Notes: a model not told the origin generated them from the letters alone. A stretch of DNA of 64,000 nt from Gamarada debralockiae (GCA_002803225.1 NXFV01001622.1:1-64000), one strand, 5' to 3'. Counted from the first letter of the stretch, positions 45,082 through 56,848 are shown. Translations and numbers: made by a program.

Positions 45082-46852
45082 ATGGCACTTATTTTACTCA
45101 CTTTCGGCACCTTATTCTTTGCATTCATCCTCTATCCATGTCTCAAAGTCGCTCAAAACTATCACCAAGCGCGCAAGTTGGGCCTCCCAATCCTCATCAC
45201 CCCTTGCGACGCCTTGAATCCTATCTGGGCCCTGACACAACAATACTTCGCTCCAATCCTCTACTTTTTATCTGAAAATTTACCTCCTCCGTTATGCCAC
45301 ATCTTCGATTTCGTTCACTATAGCACCATGGGTTGGAACTTCAACGCCTGTTACACACCACTGACTCTCCCCTTCAATTACTATTCTCCAGCATTCCTTA
45401 TTGTCTCTCCTGGCGAAACACAACTTATTATTTCCGACCCGGACGCCGTAGAAGACATTCTCTCACGGGTTCGCAAAGACTTTATCAAGTCTAAAGCCAT
45501 GTACGGACCCCTCGAGATCTTTGGACCTAACGTCGATTCGGTGAACGGAGAAGACTGGGCGCGACACCGACGTATCACAGCTCCGCCATTCAATGAGCGG
45601 AACTCGGGAATGGTGTGGAAAGAGAGCCTACGGCAGGCTAGTGGGATGTTGAAGTCATGGATATCAAAGGGGAATGAGGAAGGTGTTATAAATACACCAA
45701 ATGAGACGATGGCCTTAGCATTGCATGTGCTCACTGCGGCGGGGTTTGGCAAGACGTATGAGTTTGGTTCTGGGGTGCAAGAGGTTTCACTTGGGCATAG
45801 TCTGAGCTATCGTGATGCGTTAAAAATGGTTTTGGGACATCTGCATGGCGCGATCATCACGAGTGCTTTATGTATGCACATGCCGTCATTTCTTCTGCCG
45901 AGAAACGTGAATGATATAAGGACAGCTGTTATCGAGTTCAAGAAGTACATGGTTGAAATGGTCGACGAAGAGCGGACGACTATCAAGAACAGAGGAGGAG
46001 AGAAGGATAATTTGATGAGTGTTTTGTTACGGTCTTCGCAGTCTGAAGCCGAGGGGAAGAACAGAAGTGCTCTGAGCGACGAGGAGATCTTTGGCAATCT
46101 GTTCATCTACAACCTTGCAGGCCATGATACGACAGCAAATACCCTGGCGTACGCCATCACGATACTCGCTACTAACCATAAGTATCAAGATTGGATAGGG
46201 GAGGAAGTCAACGCAGTGTTCAATGGCCGACAGAGTGTGGAAGACTGGGAGTATGAAGAGGCTTTCCCGAAGCTCAAGAGATGCCTAGCTCTTATGGTAC
46301 GTTTTTTCACTGTTAAATGTTTCAGTGCAGTCATGATCCACTGACAATTCAAAGTACGAAACCCTCCGACTCTACGGCCCAGTAACTTTCCTCCCAAAAT
46401 ACACCCAGGATTCTTCCCAACCTCTAACAATTCAATCAAAATCATATCTCATCCCACCCCATACGTACACAATTATCAACATGGCAGCAGTCCACACCAA
46501 TCCCTCTTACTGGGGGCCTGATGCTCTCGCGTTCCGCCCGGATCGCTTCATAACATCAACCGGCCAAAGCCTTGAACAGGAAAAATTGCTACAGCCTCCA
46601 GCTGGAAACTTCATTCCCTGGGCTTCAGGATCACGAGTCTGTCCTGGGAAGAAATTTGCGCAGGTAGAGTTTGTTGCCGTGATTGCAAAGCTCTTCATGA
46701 GACACAGGGTTAGCCCAAAGCTGGAGGTGGGCGAGACGAAGGAGATGGCTGCTGAGAGGGTGAAGAGGTCCGTGTTGGATAGTGGGATCAGTGTTACGCT
46801 TAGCATGAAGCATCCTGAGAGGATTCGTCTGGTTTGGGAAGAGAAGGCTTGA
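45082..46852 (+). CDS. Cytochrome P450, 570 aa
   Basis: Haem-thiolate monooxygenase, membrane-anchored by a hydrophobic N-terminus (MALILLTFGTLFFAFILYP). Two exons, 45082-46296 and 46355-46852 (1713 nt); intron GTACGT..CAAAG. The I-helix oxygen-binding motif AGHDTTAN is present, the K-helix ExxR is E407-R410 (ETLR, created across the splice), and the PERF-like FRPDRF and the haem loop PWASGSRVCPG with ligand C501 follow. The canonical Phe of FxxGxRxCxG is Trp here. Similarity in layout to CYP505/CYP4-like fungal families that oxidise lipids cannot be refined by eye. The gene looks intact. It converges on the GT34 gene, 164 nt away. Confidence 0.92.
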
Positions 46853-47016
46853 TGGGAAGAACGGTTGGATAAGGAAAATTTTTTCATATCACTCGATTCA
46901 TGTCAGCGATTGATGAGCAATAGTAACCTGACCACTAGAGACTAGAGTGGGCGGTGTAACGCAGTACCAATGGATATCTGTAAGCGCAATATTCAAAACA
47001 TCCAAACACCAAGTCC

Positions 47017-47919
47017 TCACGACCAAATGATCTCCTTTTCATATTTCCTCATCAAAAAGCCGGTCGGATCCTCCTCCTTGACGTGAGCCCAAGCCCCCGC
47101 AAAATGGACCAGGAACGTACCCCTCTCCCATCCCCTCCCTGCCTTGTCCCAGCACTTGATCTCATCAGGAAACGCGTTGATCTTCCACTGCGGAATCCAC
47201 AACGCCTGATCAGCTTCGCCGTGCGCATTGTTGTTGATGACGTCTCTGATGCAATCTTGCTCACTCAAGTCCCGATGTGCATCCCCGTAGCTCCGGACGA
47301 TGTTCAGGAATGCAAGAGCGCTGGGCCGGGAGCGGACAAGCATCGAGCCGGCGTTCAGTTGGAAGCTGCGTCGTTCGTCAGCAACTGAAGTATGTTAGGG
47401 AATTGGGCGCTTGATTTACCAATCGGCGGTGAACAAAAAGTCAAGTTCATCGGGCCGCGCGTAATTCGCAAGCGATTCTTGGATGATGTCCGTGAGCTTG
47501 ATCGTGGTGTTCGTGATCAAAGTGTCGAAATCAATCCACCAGATCCAGTCGTACTTCTTTGTTGCCATGGCTTCCTCGAGCATTACAAACTTGTGCCACA
47601 TCGTGCCTCGTGGTTCATTGGTATCGTAATCAACAATGAGATCGTAGCCATGTCGTCGCGCATAGACTTAGCAAATGTCAGTACTTGATTCAATTCGGTC
47701 AAAGTGGCACATCTCACCATTTTTATTTTTCAATGAGAGATGGGTATATGAAAGTTCATGGGTTGTAAACGTGACAATGGCGATTCGAGGGTCATTGGGC
47801 TTGGTTCCAGTGTTTGGAATGTATTCGCTGCACAGTAAGTGGAAGACAATGAAGAACGCGAGAACGACGAGAACAATTAGCGCGCTCCTCGGGAAACGGG
47901 AATTTCGGTATGGAGCCAT
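47017..47919 (-). CDS. GT34 galactosyl/mannosyltransferase (Gma12/Mnn10 type), 265 aa
   Basis: Golgi type II glycosyltransferase adding alpha-linked galactose or mannose to glycans. Three exons: 47919-47718, 47666-47420 and 47365-47017 (798 nt), introns GTGAGA..AAG and GTAAAT..GCAG. Residues 12-30 form the signal anchor (ALIVLVVLAFFIVFHLL). Family blocks seen: IAIVTFTTHE, YARRHGYDLIVDYD, KFVMLEEAM, the metal-binding D113-F-D115 in WWIDFDTLI, FQLNAGSMLVRS, SEQDCIRDVI and the late HFAGAW. Shorter than most Mnn10/Mnn11-type proteins but contains all blocks. Confidence 0.92.
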
Positions 47920-49429
47920 AATTCAGGTGAAGATATCGCGAAGATGGCAAACTACACTGGATGCGCCTTTCTTATGTTCAATCTCGAGCATTTGAGAGAG
48001 ACGGAATGGGAATGGAGGTTTTCAGGTTGTGGGAAGTCAGGCCCGTTAGATTGTCGTGTTTGAGGTCGTGTTCTGGGCACAGCTGAAAGACTAGCGCAGT
48101 CACGTTTCTCAACCACACGCTGGGGTCGAGACAACCCTGAGTGGGAGGAGATAGGCTGGCTTGCCGAGATGGTATCGCTATTTCTCAGAATGTCAATTGT
48201 CAGCTCTTGGGCCTTTGTCTTTGGCTCTTTGAGGGAAGAAAAGAAGCATCTCTTTTGGCGGGCCGGACCTGGACTGTGGACTTGGTTTAAACTTTATCGG
48301 GACGCAGAATCCGCTGGCAACTGGGCAAGTTGTCGCTGTTTCAGGCATTGAGACACAATATCTACCGACTTGCAGCTCCAAACCGCAGGTTCAGGCATCT
48401 ACTGCAGGTTAAGGCAGTAACTCGTTTATTTTCAGGCGCCGACCTTCTCCCTGAACTTTGTATAAAAGGACCCCTCCTCTAACTCTAACTACTCTCTCCT
48501 TTTAAAAATAATAAGTTCTTTAACCTCTTGATAACTCTTTAACTTTAACTTCCTTAGCGGTCGTCCGCCGCCAATACAACAAGACTGCGCGAGAAAACTT
48601 TTGTGCTGGAAGAGAACGTGAATTTGGAAGAGACTTTGGGGTCCGGCCTACCATTTCAATATTTTAAAAGTCAGGGAGAAAGGTAGACAAAAGGTGTGGC
48701 TGACAAGGCTCTCGTCTAGTCTCCGTCTGGTCGCTGAACTTGCATGAACCGTTTGCTTCATCAATCCGATTGAGGGCAATCCTTCTTACGGAGAGCAAAG
48801 TTACGCCTCCTAGGCAATATCATTAAAATCCGGACAAGTCAAATTAAGCGCCAGCAAATCACTGAAATTTCTGGAATGTTTGACAGCTGCCTGTCCAAAT
48901 TTCATTGGATATCATTCGAAGACCAGCTCGCTAGACCCCAGACATCTGAGCGGTAAGGACGAAAATCAAGAAACAAGAACTCATAATCATCACTGCAGCC
49001 CCTTCAATCCTTTCCTACAGAATTTGCTCTCAAGATCAGAACCTCCAGGTATCATTCCATTCGCAAAGTAAATTCCACCGCCCTCCATGCCAATATCTGC
49101 CATCATTTCGTTCTAACAGAGTCGGTTACTCTAGAGAGTTTCCTTCTTTTGCTGAGAGTGATCTTAGAAATGCTTTGAAAGCGATTTTATTAAGTCTTTT
49201 CTTATTAACTAAGAAGTATTTAAAGTCAATAAAGATGTGTTACCAAGGGCAGTCCGGCACCGAAAGAGGTTTCAAGAGGCCAGGGGTCTTGTCCCTGGGG
49301 ATGGCAGCCCTACGGTATGTATAATAGTTGTGAATAAAGGTCTCGATGTCCTAGTTCCTGTTCTTCTAATATTACTAGTCTTTGACAATGCTCTTAGTCT
49401 TGTTCACTCCTGGGTAAGTAATCAAGATT
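47920..49429. other. Intergenic, LTR-like promoter stretch
   Basis: No gene. At 48460-48530 TGTATAAAAGGACCCCTCC followed by a pyrimidine-rich leader resembles an LTR promoter, but no matching second LTR or primer-binding site was found. Confidence 0.35.
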
Positions 49430-49920
49430 TAGTAGTAAGTCTTTGTAAGCAGCGCTACGTGTAGGCATTTAGGGACATCGACTCTTCCCTTGCGTTTAAG
49501 TAGTCTAGCATACAGTTCCCACTTCTTCTTTCCTTTGTTTACGAGCTTACAAGCCTTACTGAATTTAGGGGACAAACGGCTTAGCTGTGAGATCGAATCA
49601 ATAAGATTTAGGTGCTCCTGTAAGGGGACACCTCTACTGCAATCGTATACATTTGTAAGCTCTCCCGAATTCAAGAGTCTACCTTATTCGAGGTAAGGAG
49701 CTATTACAATTGGGCAGCCTTTTTCATAGCTTTATAAGCATCTATTTTGTGTCCATTTGAGTGAGCGGATTAGTTGTGTTTGTCAATCATGGCTTGTAGA
49801 GTATCTTGAAGTTATACTAGGAGAGAATTTCGGCTTAACAGGCTTGTCTAGCCAATAGCGATTTAGTGGTCATAAACCATTCTAGTGCCTTGTAGTGAAA
49901 GAGCATTTCAACCGGTGTTA
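49430..49920 (-). mobile_element. Ty3/gypsy pol (RNase H region) relic
   Basis: The minus strand at about 49910-49750 reads HYKALEWFMTTKSLLARQAC, stop, AEILS, stop, YNFKILYKP, stop. This is the gypsy RNase H end (HKxLExFMTTKxLxRRQARWAEFLSxFNFxIxYRPG) with stops in place of the Trp, a Gln and the Gly codons. The following open frame 49674-49429 (NLIDSISQLSRLSPKF) fits the poorly conserved linker before integrase. C-to-T type stops suggest repeat-induced mutation. It ends where sugar-transporter sequence begins. Confidence 0.6.
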
Positions 49921-49994
49921 CTGTTCCTTTTAGCTCTGTCCTTCATCCTCTTGTGGACGTGGTGCTTCAGGAATTGGAACTGATGGAATTTCAG

Positions 49995-50391
49995 GCTCGG
50001 TGACAACCACATGGGGAAAGCGGGTTACGGCACCTACTTTTTCTTTGGCGCCTGCTGCTTCTCTATGTTCTTCTTCGTCCGGTTCTTGATCCCGGAGACG
50101 AAGGGGATGAGTCTTGAGAGGATGGATGATATGTAGGTGCCTTCTCTCTTTCTTTTTTCCCCCCACCCTTTAGCCTTCCGCCTGTCCAGATTATGGGAGG
50201 AAGTGATGCTGATAGAATACAGTTTTGGCGTCACGGAACTCGCAAAAGCCACCACAGATGAGGAAGTGGCTCGTTTGCCGATCAACGATGAGAAGCCGCA
50301 TAACACGCATGACCAGGAGACGACGGCTGATGTCATTTCTCCTCAAAACCAGGGATTGAACAAGGCTGCACAAAACCAGGCGATGATGTAG
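49995..50391 (+). pseudogene. MFS sugar-transporter, C-terminal fragment
   Basis: Two exons, 49995-50132 and 50190-50391 (intron GTAGGT..CCAG), encode the last membrane span and tail of a hexose/quinate-type sugar porter. [20 protein letters not shown] is followed by the family signature [17 protein letters not shown], then a charged cytosolic tail ending NKAAQNQAMM. A good acceptor (GGAATTTCAG) opens the first exon. The upstream ten or eleven spans are absent; instead a gypsy relic lies immediately 5'. So this is the 3' end of a gene broken by transposon insertion or rearrangement. Confidence 0.65.
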
Positions 50392-51327
50392 GGGGAAATT
50401 TTTGAAAGGTCCGTTGTGGAATAGGTGAGGGAGGGACGTTCAATTCAAGCGGTGGGGGAAGTTGAGGTTGTACATCTTCGGTGTGGACTCCGAGGCGAGG
50501 AGGCATTGGGTCGGAACAAACGAGGAATAATGTGGAAGTTTGATACTAAGTGTACTTTCTGTATTTCCAATGTCCCAATTTTATTGGTATTTTGAGCTGC
50601 CATGGACTCTTGCTGCCGCGAAGTTCCCTTGCATAGCCATAATCAAATTCCGAGCTCTCTGCTTATAGGGTTTTTTTTAATCTTGTTTGGCAGGGCCGAG
50701 CTTGATATGTATCTTCTATTTCTTCGGCAAGACTTTCCCAGTTTGAAGAGCTGGCTGAGTGAGGCAGAGACTCGTTTCGGGTACTTCTCACTCACAACAC
50801 TTCAGAATTTCAATCCTTCCTTCTAATCAAAATCCAGTCTATCTAAACTAAATAAAGAGTTCTATAACTTCTAATTCAATAGATTTGTGCTTTCTGACTA
50901 TCACTCCAAGCGATAACTAAAGGTTTTGAAGTGCTGCAAGCGAAATATAGAAATAAGCGAAATCGCTGGGGTTTTCTTTGTGGATTTAATGGTTTGGTAA
51001 CAGAAGGTATCGTCCTTCTAGGCCGTCAAAATTTTGTGTGTTCTTTTCAGCGATTCTCATTTCGTTTATTGTAAGGGGTGGGGTAGTGGGGGTCACAAAA
51101 TCAGTCAGCAGGGTTTCGGGATTGGAAGAAGTCGCGAAATCCGGTCCGACGGTGCCTGGGGATTGGATGCATTTGTCAGCACTACTTTACCATCGATGCC
51201 GTTCGTCATTCGCGCTGAAGCTCCATTACTCGTTCCAATGCGTTCTTGCGTTTAATCAGGAGGACGCTTTCTTAAAGTACCACTCCGTGTAACTCTGTGA
51301 GTTCGAGCTATTTCAACACACCAAAAC
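50392..51327. other. Intergenic
   Basis: No supported gene; the 74-codon frame at 50602 has no recognisable domain. Holds the promoter of the Zn2Cys6 gene. Confidence 0.4.
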
Positions 51328-53291
51328 ATGGACCGGCATACATCATCGTCTACGGGTATCCCAGCGCCATATGGCCAAGCTTGTGCGAACTGTGCACAGT
51401 CCAAATGCAAGTGTATCATTCGCCGGTCTGGTGGGCCTTGTGAGAGGTCAGCAAAGCTCCCCAAGTCGTACTTGCAGGACATACTTATCCTTACTGACGT
51501 GGTTAGGTGCCGTCGTCTCAACAAAGAATGCCGCCCGGCAGAGACAGTTCGACGGCGTACATCGCGAAAGCCAGCTGTGTCCAGGGCAGCACGACTTGAG
51601 GAAAAGTTGGATGGCCTCGTATCACTCATTAAGGCTGGAGCTCAATCTGCTGGGGTCAACAGATCTCCCCATGTAACTGCTCCCATGGAAGACTCCGCGC
51701 CTTATGGCACTTATCACGATGTGCCAGTGTTGACACCATCCACTGACGGCTCCACGGGCTCTTCTTACAACCCGCCAATCTCTGGCCTTTGTGACACAGG
51801 CGATGACCCGTCTCCAGTCGAGGCAGAGGAATATCTCATAAATTTTCAAACATACAAATCCAAATACTTTCCATTTCTTTGCATCTCATCCACTACCACG
51901 GCCCAACAACTCAAGAAAGAGCGACCCTTTCTATGGTCTTGCATAATGGTAGTAGGCTCGAGATCGATGTCACGACAACAGACCTTGTGTAACAAAATAC
52001 GACAAACCATAGCGCAGGAAATGGTAGTTGAGTCTGAGAAGAACATCGATCTCCTCTTTGGAATTCTGACATTTATCTGGTGGTATGGTATTATCAACCT
52101 CGAAATTGCAGAATCCGGCGTTGACCACTCCCTGTTAGGGCCCACTACCAAGTCCAGAGCAAAACCTTTCTGACTCTCTTTACTCAACTCGCAATATCTT
52201 TGGTCTTTGATCATGGGCTTAATAAGCCCGTCCCTAAAGAAGTGAAGGCGGTGCCCTGCTTCAAGGGATGCTATTCGAGGGCCTTGATACCCCGGACAAT
52301 GGAGGAACGAAGAGCTGTGCTTGGTTGTTTTCTAATTACATCAATGTATGTTCATCATTTGGTTTCTCTTCGAACCATACGCTCATTGCTTTTAGAATAT
52401 CATCGTTCTTACAGAAAATCGATGCACTCCGATGGACTCCGCATATGGATGAGTGCCTTCAGGTGTTGGATGAAGCAAAGGAATGTCTTAACGATGGGAT
52501 CTTGGTCCAACAAGTACGATTACAATTGATTTCTGAGAAAATGGCTCGGGTTGCATTGCAAGACGGAGCAATGGAATTTACCAAGCACACAAGAGAACCA
52601 TCGTCTCTCTGTCTCGAAACTCTCCACACACATTTGCATGATATTAAAACTCAGATTCTAGCTGAACCCCAAGCCGATGGTAAATGCTATGCTCCAATCG
52701 ATCTACATCCTTGCTGATGTTGCAGCAGAGGCGGTGTTATTACATCTTTATAGCATCGAGCTAGAGATCGCGCTCTCGCCCACCTTTCTCCACAACAACC
52801 AATTAACATTGCAACCGCGGAAATCTCTTGATGCAGGCCTCGAGTCAATAAAGTCCTGGTTCAATGTCTTCTTCAAGATACCGCCCGCCGCCTACATTGG
52901 ATTCCCATTCTCCATATTCTCACAGCTAGTTCGCTGCTTAGTTGGACTCTCCCGGCTCATAACTCTTGACGATCCAAGCTTGAACAAGAATGTTGTTTGG
53001 ACTCCAGCGGACGCGCTCTTCGCCTTGGATCGTGTCATCAATAACCTGGAACAAGTTGCGGTTCTTGCTGGACTGGACACCAGTGACAGCACTGAGGGAG
53101 ATCCATTCTCGCTAGCTGCACAGATGTTTCGAGCTTTTCGGCCGGGATTTGAAGCAAATTTGGGCCCGGATGACCTATCGACCATTTCTCTTCAGCAGAA
53201 TGTTGATGAGACGTTTCTCACTGACGCCCTCGATTTCGAGTTTTCTGACAATGACTGGCTCATGGATCTTCTTCTTCCCCCAAACTACTAG
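51328..53291 (+). CDS. Zn2Cys6 transcription factor, 580 aa
   Basis: Fungal binuclear-cluster regulator. Five exons: 51328-51446, 51507-52087, 52153-52345, 52396-52679 and 52726-53291 (1743 nt). The cluster ACANCAQSKCKC, eight residues, CERCRRLNKEC gives C-x2-C-x6-C-x8-C-x2-C-x6-C, with one extra Cys in KCKC. The first intron splits it after CER, a usual place. A short coiled coil follows (RAARLEEKLDGLVSLIKAG). The middle region contains FLTLFTQLAISLVFDHGLNKP, the standard fungal-TF MHR block, created by joining 52087 to 52153 with an AAG acceptor. The C-terminus is acidic (DFEFSDNDWLMDLLLP). It lies 490 nt upstream of an efflux transporter on the same strand and may control it. Confidence 0.9.
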
Positions 53292-53781
53292 TGTCTTTGT
53301 AACATTTTAAAGGTGGTGTCTGCCTGTGAATCAGGTGGCTCTATCATGTCATTGCTGGTGCAAGGGTATTGGGGGTCTTTCGAAGCAACAGGAGTTCGGA
53401 TTTCGGATTTGGAGCAGAGCTGAGCGTGGCATATGAAATGATACAATATTGGCACTAAATAGATAGTGCTGATGCATTTGTAAGAGTATAAAAAAAGGCT
53501 AAATCTCCGTGTCTTATCTGTGATTGGATGCAAGAAGGATTGTAGCCAACAAAGGTGATGATTGGCTGGTCGGGTTTCGTTCATCCCTTTTCCCCCTCAA
53601 ACCCGATGCTTACGAACTTCGTAGTCCCTCGAACTTATGAAGCCTGTACTGATCTGCAACATATATTCTCGCATTTTACATTTATATTGAGCTTTCAATT
53701 GGAATTTTCTTTACATTTCGTGAAAGCCCTTTGATCGTTTACCCGATTACCCCCCTGTGGCAATTCTTACTTTTCGCCATC
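53292..53781. other. Spacer between regulator and transporter
   Basis: 490 nt with no gene; holds the transcription terminator side of the regulator and the promoter of the MFS gene. Confidence 0.4.
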
Positions 53782-55948
53782 ATGCAATCACAGTCGTCTT
53801 CCAACAAATTGACCTCAACAACGCCATCTTCTCCCAGAAAGGAGCAGCTCTCGGACGCAGAGACAGAAAAGAAAGAACAGGAGCTCTCCACTCCTCAATC
53901 CGATGACATTCAACCAGAATTCAATAAAGTTCCTGGCCCAGCACCATCTCCACCTCCTGCTTCCCAAGAACAGGAATGGGTTTCTGGCTTCAAGCTGTTT
54001 ACTATCATGACCGCAATTTCCCTCGTTTGTCTGCTCATGCTGCTTGATACATCGATTGTTGTAACGGCACGTATTAAAGTCCTTTATTCCTCGTTCGCTG
54101 CTAATCAAAGTTATCATAGGCAATTCCTCGAATCACAAACGACTTCCATTCTTTACCCGATGTGGGCTGGTACGGCGCCGCATACCAGGTTTCGAGGTAC
54201 GCTGACTTTGATTCTCTCGCAAGCTGCCAAGTTCGCTGGCTGATAAGCTTCTAGTGCGGTGCTGCAGCCGCTGACCGGAAAATTCTACTCTAATTTTGAT
54301 TCCAAGGTAAGCAAAACGGCCCCCATTCAATCATTTCTCCCTTCCTTCATTAACTTATTGTATTCAGTGGACATTCATGACATTCTTCGCTCTCTTCGAA
54401 TTAGGTTCTTTAATCTGTGCCGTGTCCACCTCCTCGAAAATGTTGATTGTCGGACGAGCCGTTGCCGGAATGGGGAGTTCGGGTATCCTTAATGGGGCTT
54501 TTACCATTATTGCTGGATGCGTCCCTATGCCGAAGAGACCAGGTGTGTTTCTGTTGATAATCCGCATTTGATCGTCAATTAACGATTGGGATAGCTCTCA
54601 TTGGACTTGTTACTGGTGGTAAGTCCAAGTCTATCTGATTCGTCGATAATATGTTCAACCGCTGGTCTAGTTTCACAACTTGGCCTGGTATTAGGACCAC
54701 TAATTGGAGGATTGTTGACACAATATACATCATGGAGGTGGTGTAAGTCACCTTCTATCCCAAACTTTATTATGGTTCTAATCTCCCCTAACAGGCTTCT
54801 ACATCAACCTCCCTATCGGTGGCCTTGTTGCAGCACTGCTAGCATTTGTCCATGTCCCAGATCAAATCCCCAAATCTCCATCCATGTCAGTCATCAGGAC
54901 ACTTCCAGCCAAACTCGATCTCATCGGCTTTGCACTTTTCGCTCCCGCGGCTATCCAATTACTCCTCGCTTTACAATACGGCGGCATCACATTTGCTTGG
55001 AACAGTCCTCAGATCATTGGACTATTCTGTGGCGCAGGCGGTACGTTCATTATCTTTCTGGCCTGGGATTACTATAAAGGTGATGCAGCAATGATTCCTT
55101 TCTCTATGGCCAAGAAGAGAACTGTTTGGGCAAGTTGTTTGACGTATGGACTTTTCATGGGTCAGCTCTTCAGCGTTTCTTATTATCTGCCAATTTATTT
55201 CCAGGGTGTTAAGGGCGTGTCTCCAACAATGAGCGGTGTTTACGTCCTTCCGAGCGTTATAAGTCACATCTTATTTGGTGTCGGCTCTGGAATGCTAGGC
55301 GAGTAAATGTACCCTCTGATTGTGTACACCGATGCTAACGGTCTTACAGTTGGGAGGGTAGGTTACTATCTACCATTCAGTATACTCAGTTCCGTTCTGA
55401 TAGCAGTTGGTAATGGCCTCCTTTCTACATTATCACCAGGCACTTCGACGGGGAAATGGATCGGTTACCAGATCGTCGTAGGAGCGGGTCGTGGACTCGG
55501 ATTGCAAATAGTAAGACCCCGAGCCGCCATCACGAAATTTTACCCAACCCACTGACTCTGCAACTACTTTTCCAAGCCGATCATCGCTATTCAAAACACC
55601 CTAATCCCAGCTCAAATCCCCGCCGCCATGGCGCTCGTGATGTTCAACCAGTCATTCGCAGGAGCGCTCTTCCTCAGTTTCTGTGACACCATCTTCACCA
55701 ATAGTCTCAAGACCCTCGTTCCCAAGTACGCACCTTCCGTAGATTCCCAGACTGTCATCAATGCTGGAGCAACGGGATTCAGGGCCATTATTAAAGGAGT
55801 GGAGTTGGCTGGTGTGTTGGTTGCATATGCGAAGAGTGTTGATCGAGTTTTTTACTTGACGGCTGGAGCAGCAGTGGCTTGTTTCATATCTGGTTGGTTC
55901 ATGGGCTTCAAGGATATCAGGAAAAAGACTCAGGTTTCGAAAGCCTAG
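53782..55948 (+). CDS. MFS drug-efflux transporter, 14-TM DHA2 type, 571 aa
   Basis: Proton antiporter of the TOXA/AflT-like class that exports toxic compounds or secondary metabolites across the plasma membrane. Nine exons: 53782-54060, 54120-54196, 54255-54306, 54368-54542, 54595-54618, 54671-54742, 54795-55298, 55350-55510 and 55577-55948 (1716 nt). Motifs: LLDTSIV at span 1, [29 protein letters not shown] (motif B/A region), [20 protein letters not shown] (motif C) and FYINLPIGG. The N-terminal 75 residues are Ser/Glu/Pro-rich. Two oddities: the intron after 55298 begins GC (G|GCGAGT..ACAG), the only way to keep frame; and the exon 1/2 junction needs donor GTAACG at 54061, which drops the usual VTA of VVTAIPRIT. 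Confidence 0.85.
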
Positions 55949-56141
55949 TGGAAGAATCTGGCCTCAAATGATCAAGCCAAGGTTCGAGGTAACAAGTTTT
56001 GCTAGTGGTGCAGCAGACATTTTCAGGAGTTGGGAAGTTACAGGCACATGTACAGATCTGTGAAGATCGAGAGAGGCCATCATAGTCTATTTGTCCCTTC
56101 AATGATGCCCAAGGCCAAGAAGGTGCTTCGAACACCACCCC

Positions 56142-56157
56142 GGGGGGGGGGGGGGGG
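56142..56157. repeat. Homopolymer of 16 G
   Basis: Sixteen consecutive G preceded by four C. Exceptionally long for a fungal intergenic region; its true length is hard to read by any sequencing method. Confidence 0.9.
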
Positions 56158-56260
56158 TTCCATTGACCATGAGATGGTATATCACAGCAGGACATGATTG
56201 AGAGATTCAATGTGGTGCCTGTACCGCACCTCCCTCAACTCCCTGGCCTCTCTCAGCTTC

Positions 56261-56848
56261 CTAGTCTCCCTCATCTTCGCCTTCCTCGACTTCGCCCTCC
56301 TGGACGTCAAAAACATCATCATCAGTATATCCAATCTCCTCTTGAACCTCGAGCAAAAGGTCAAGCATTCCACCCGTAACCCCCTCACTATCCATCTTCA
56401 GATCCTCCCTCTCGCCTTCGCCGAGCTCCTCCACATTTCCCTTGTAGACTTCATCGCCCATCTTCTGCAATTTGGCCAGAGCTTTCAATGCAACCATCGC
56501 CGTACGGTGTAATTTATTGTGACAAACAGCAACCTCCTCTAACTCTTTCAGTAAATCGTCGCCGATTTCAGTAAGGTCTTGAAGGGCTTGGACTGCGGTG
56601 GGATAGCTAGGACGGTACAATCCGAGAAGCGTAAGGGCAGTCTCGATGACCTCGACTTGAGCATGGCGCTGAGAATCGAGGATTTCAGCAGGGACATCCA
56701 TCTCTGGGTCTGGGTGCGGTTCTGAGCCATGATGCGCGTTCGTCGATGTTGTTCGAGTGTTGTCGTGGAAAGTGGTGCGATGCGAGTTTGAGCAACTTTG
56801 GTTGAGAGTTGTGGGATTTTTATTCTGTTTGGTATAAAGAGTCTGCAT
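56261..56848 (-). CDS. Coiled-coil hypothetical protein, 195 aa
   Basis: Single exon. The first ATG is at 56848. Residues 1-50 are polar and low complexity (Asn/Thr/His). Residues 55-130 form amphipathic helices with heptad-like Leu/Ile/Val spacing (VEVIETALTLLGLY; LTEIGDDLLKELEEV; TAMVALKALAKLQKM). The last 20 residues are almost all Glu, Asp and Gly. No signal peptide, no family recognised. It converges on the MFS transporter, with the 16-G run between. Coding character is good and no competing frame is as convincing, although an overlapping plus frame is also open. Confidence 0.55.
   Translation of the reverse strand: MQTLYTKQNKNPTTLNQSCSNSHRTTFHDNTRTTSTNAHHGSEPHPDPEMDVPAEILDSQRHAQVEVIETALTLLGLYRPSYPTAVQALQDLTEIGDDLLKELEEVAVCHNKLHRTAMVALKALAKLQKMGDEVYKGNVEELGEGEREDLKMDSEGVTGGMLDLLLEVQEEIGYTDDDVFDVQEGEVEEGEDEGD

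Noticed and set aside
48400..48560. Possible solo LTR
   Set aside because: TATA-like promoter and pyrimidine leader are suggestive, but no terminal TG..CA repeats, target duplication or second copy were found.
51600..52214. Long minus-strand frames opposite the Zn2Cys6 gene
   Set aside because: Mirror frames of a well-supported plus-strand gene.
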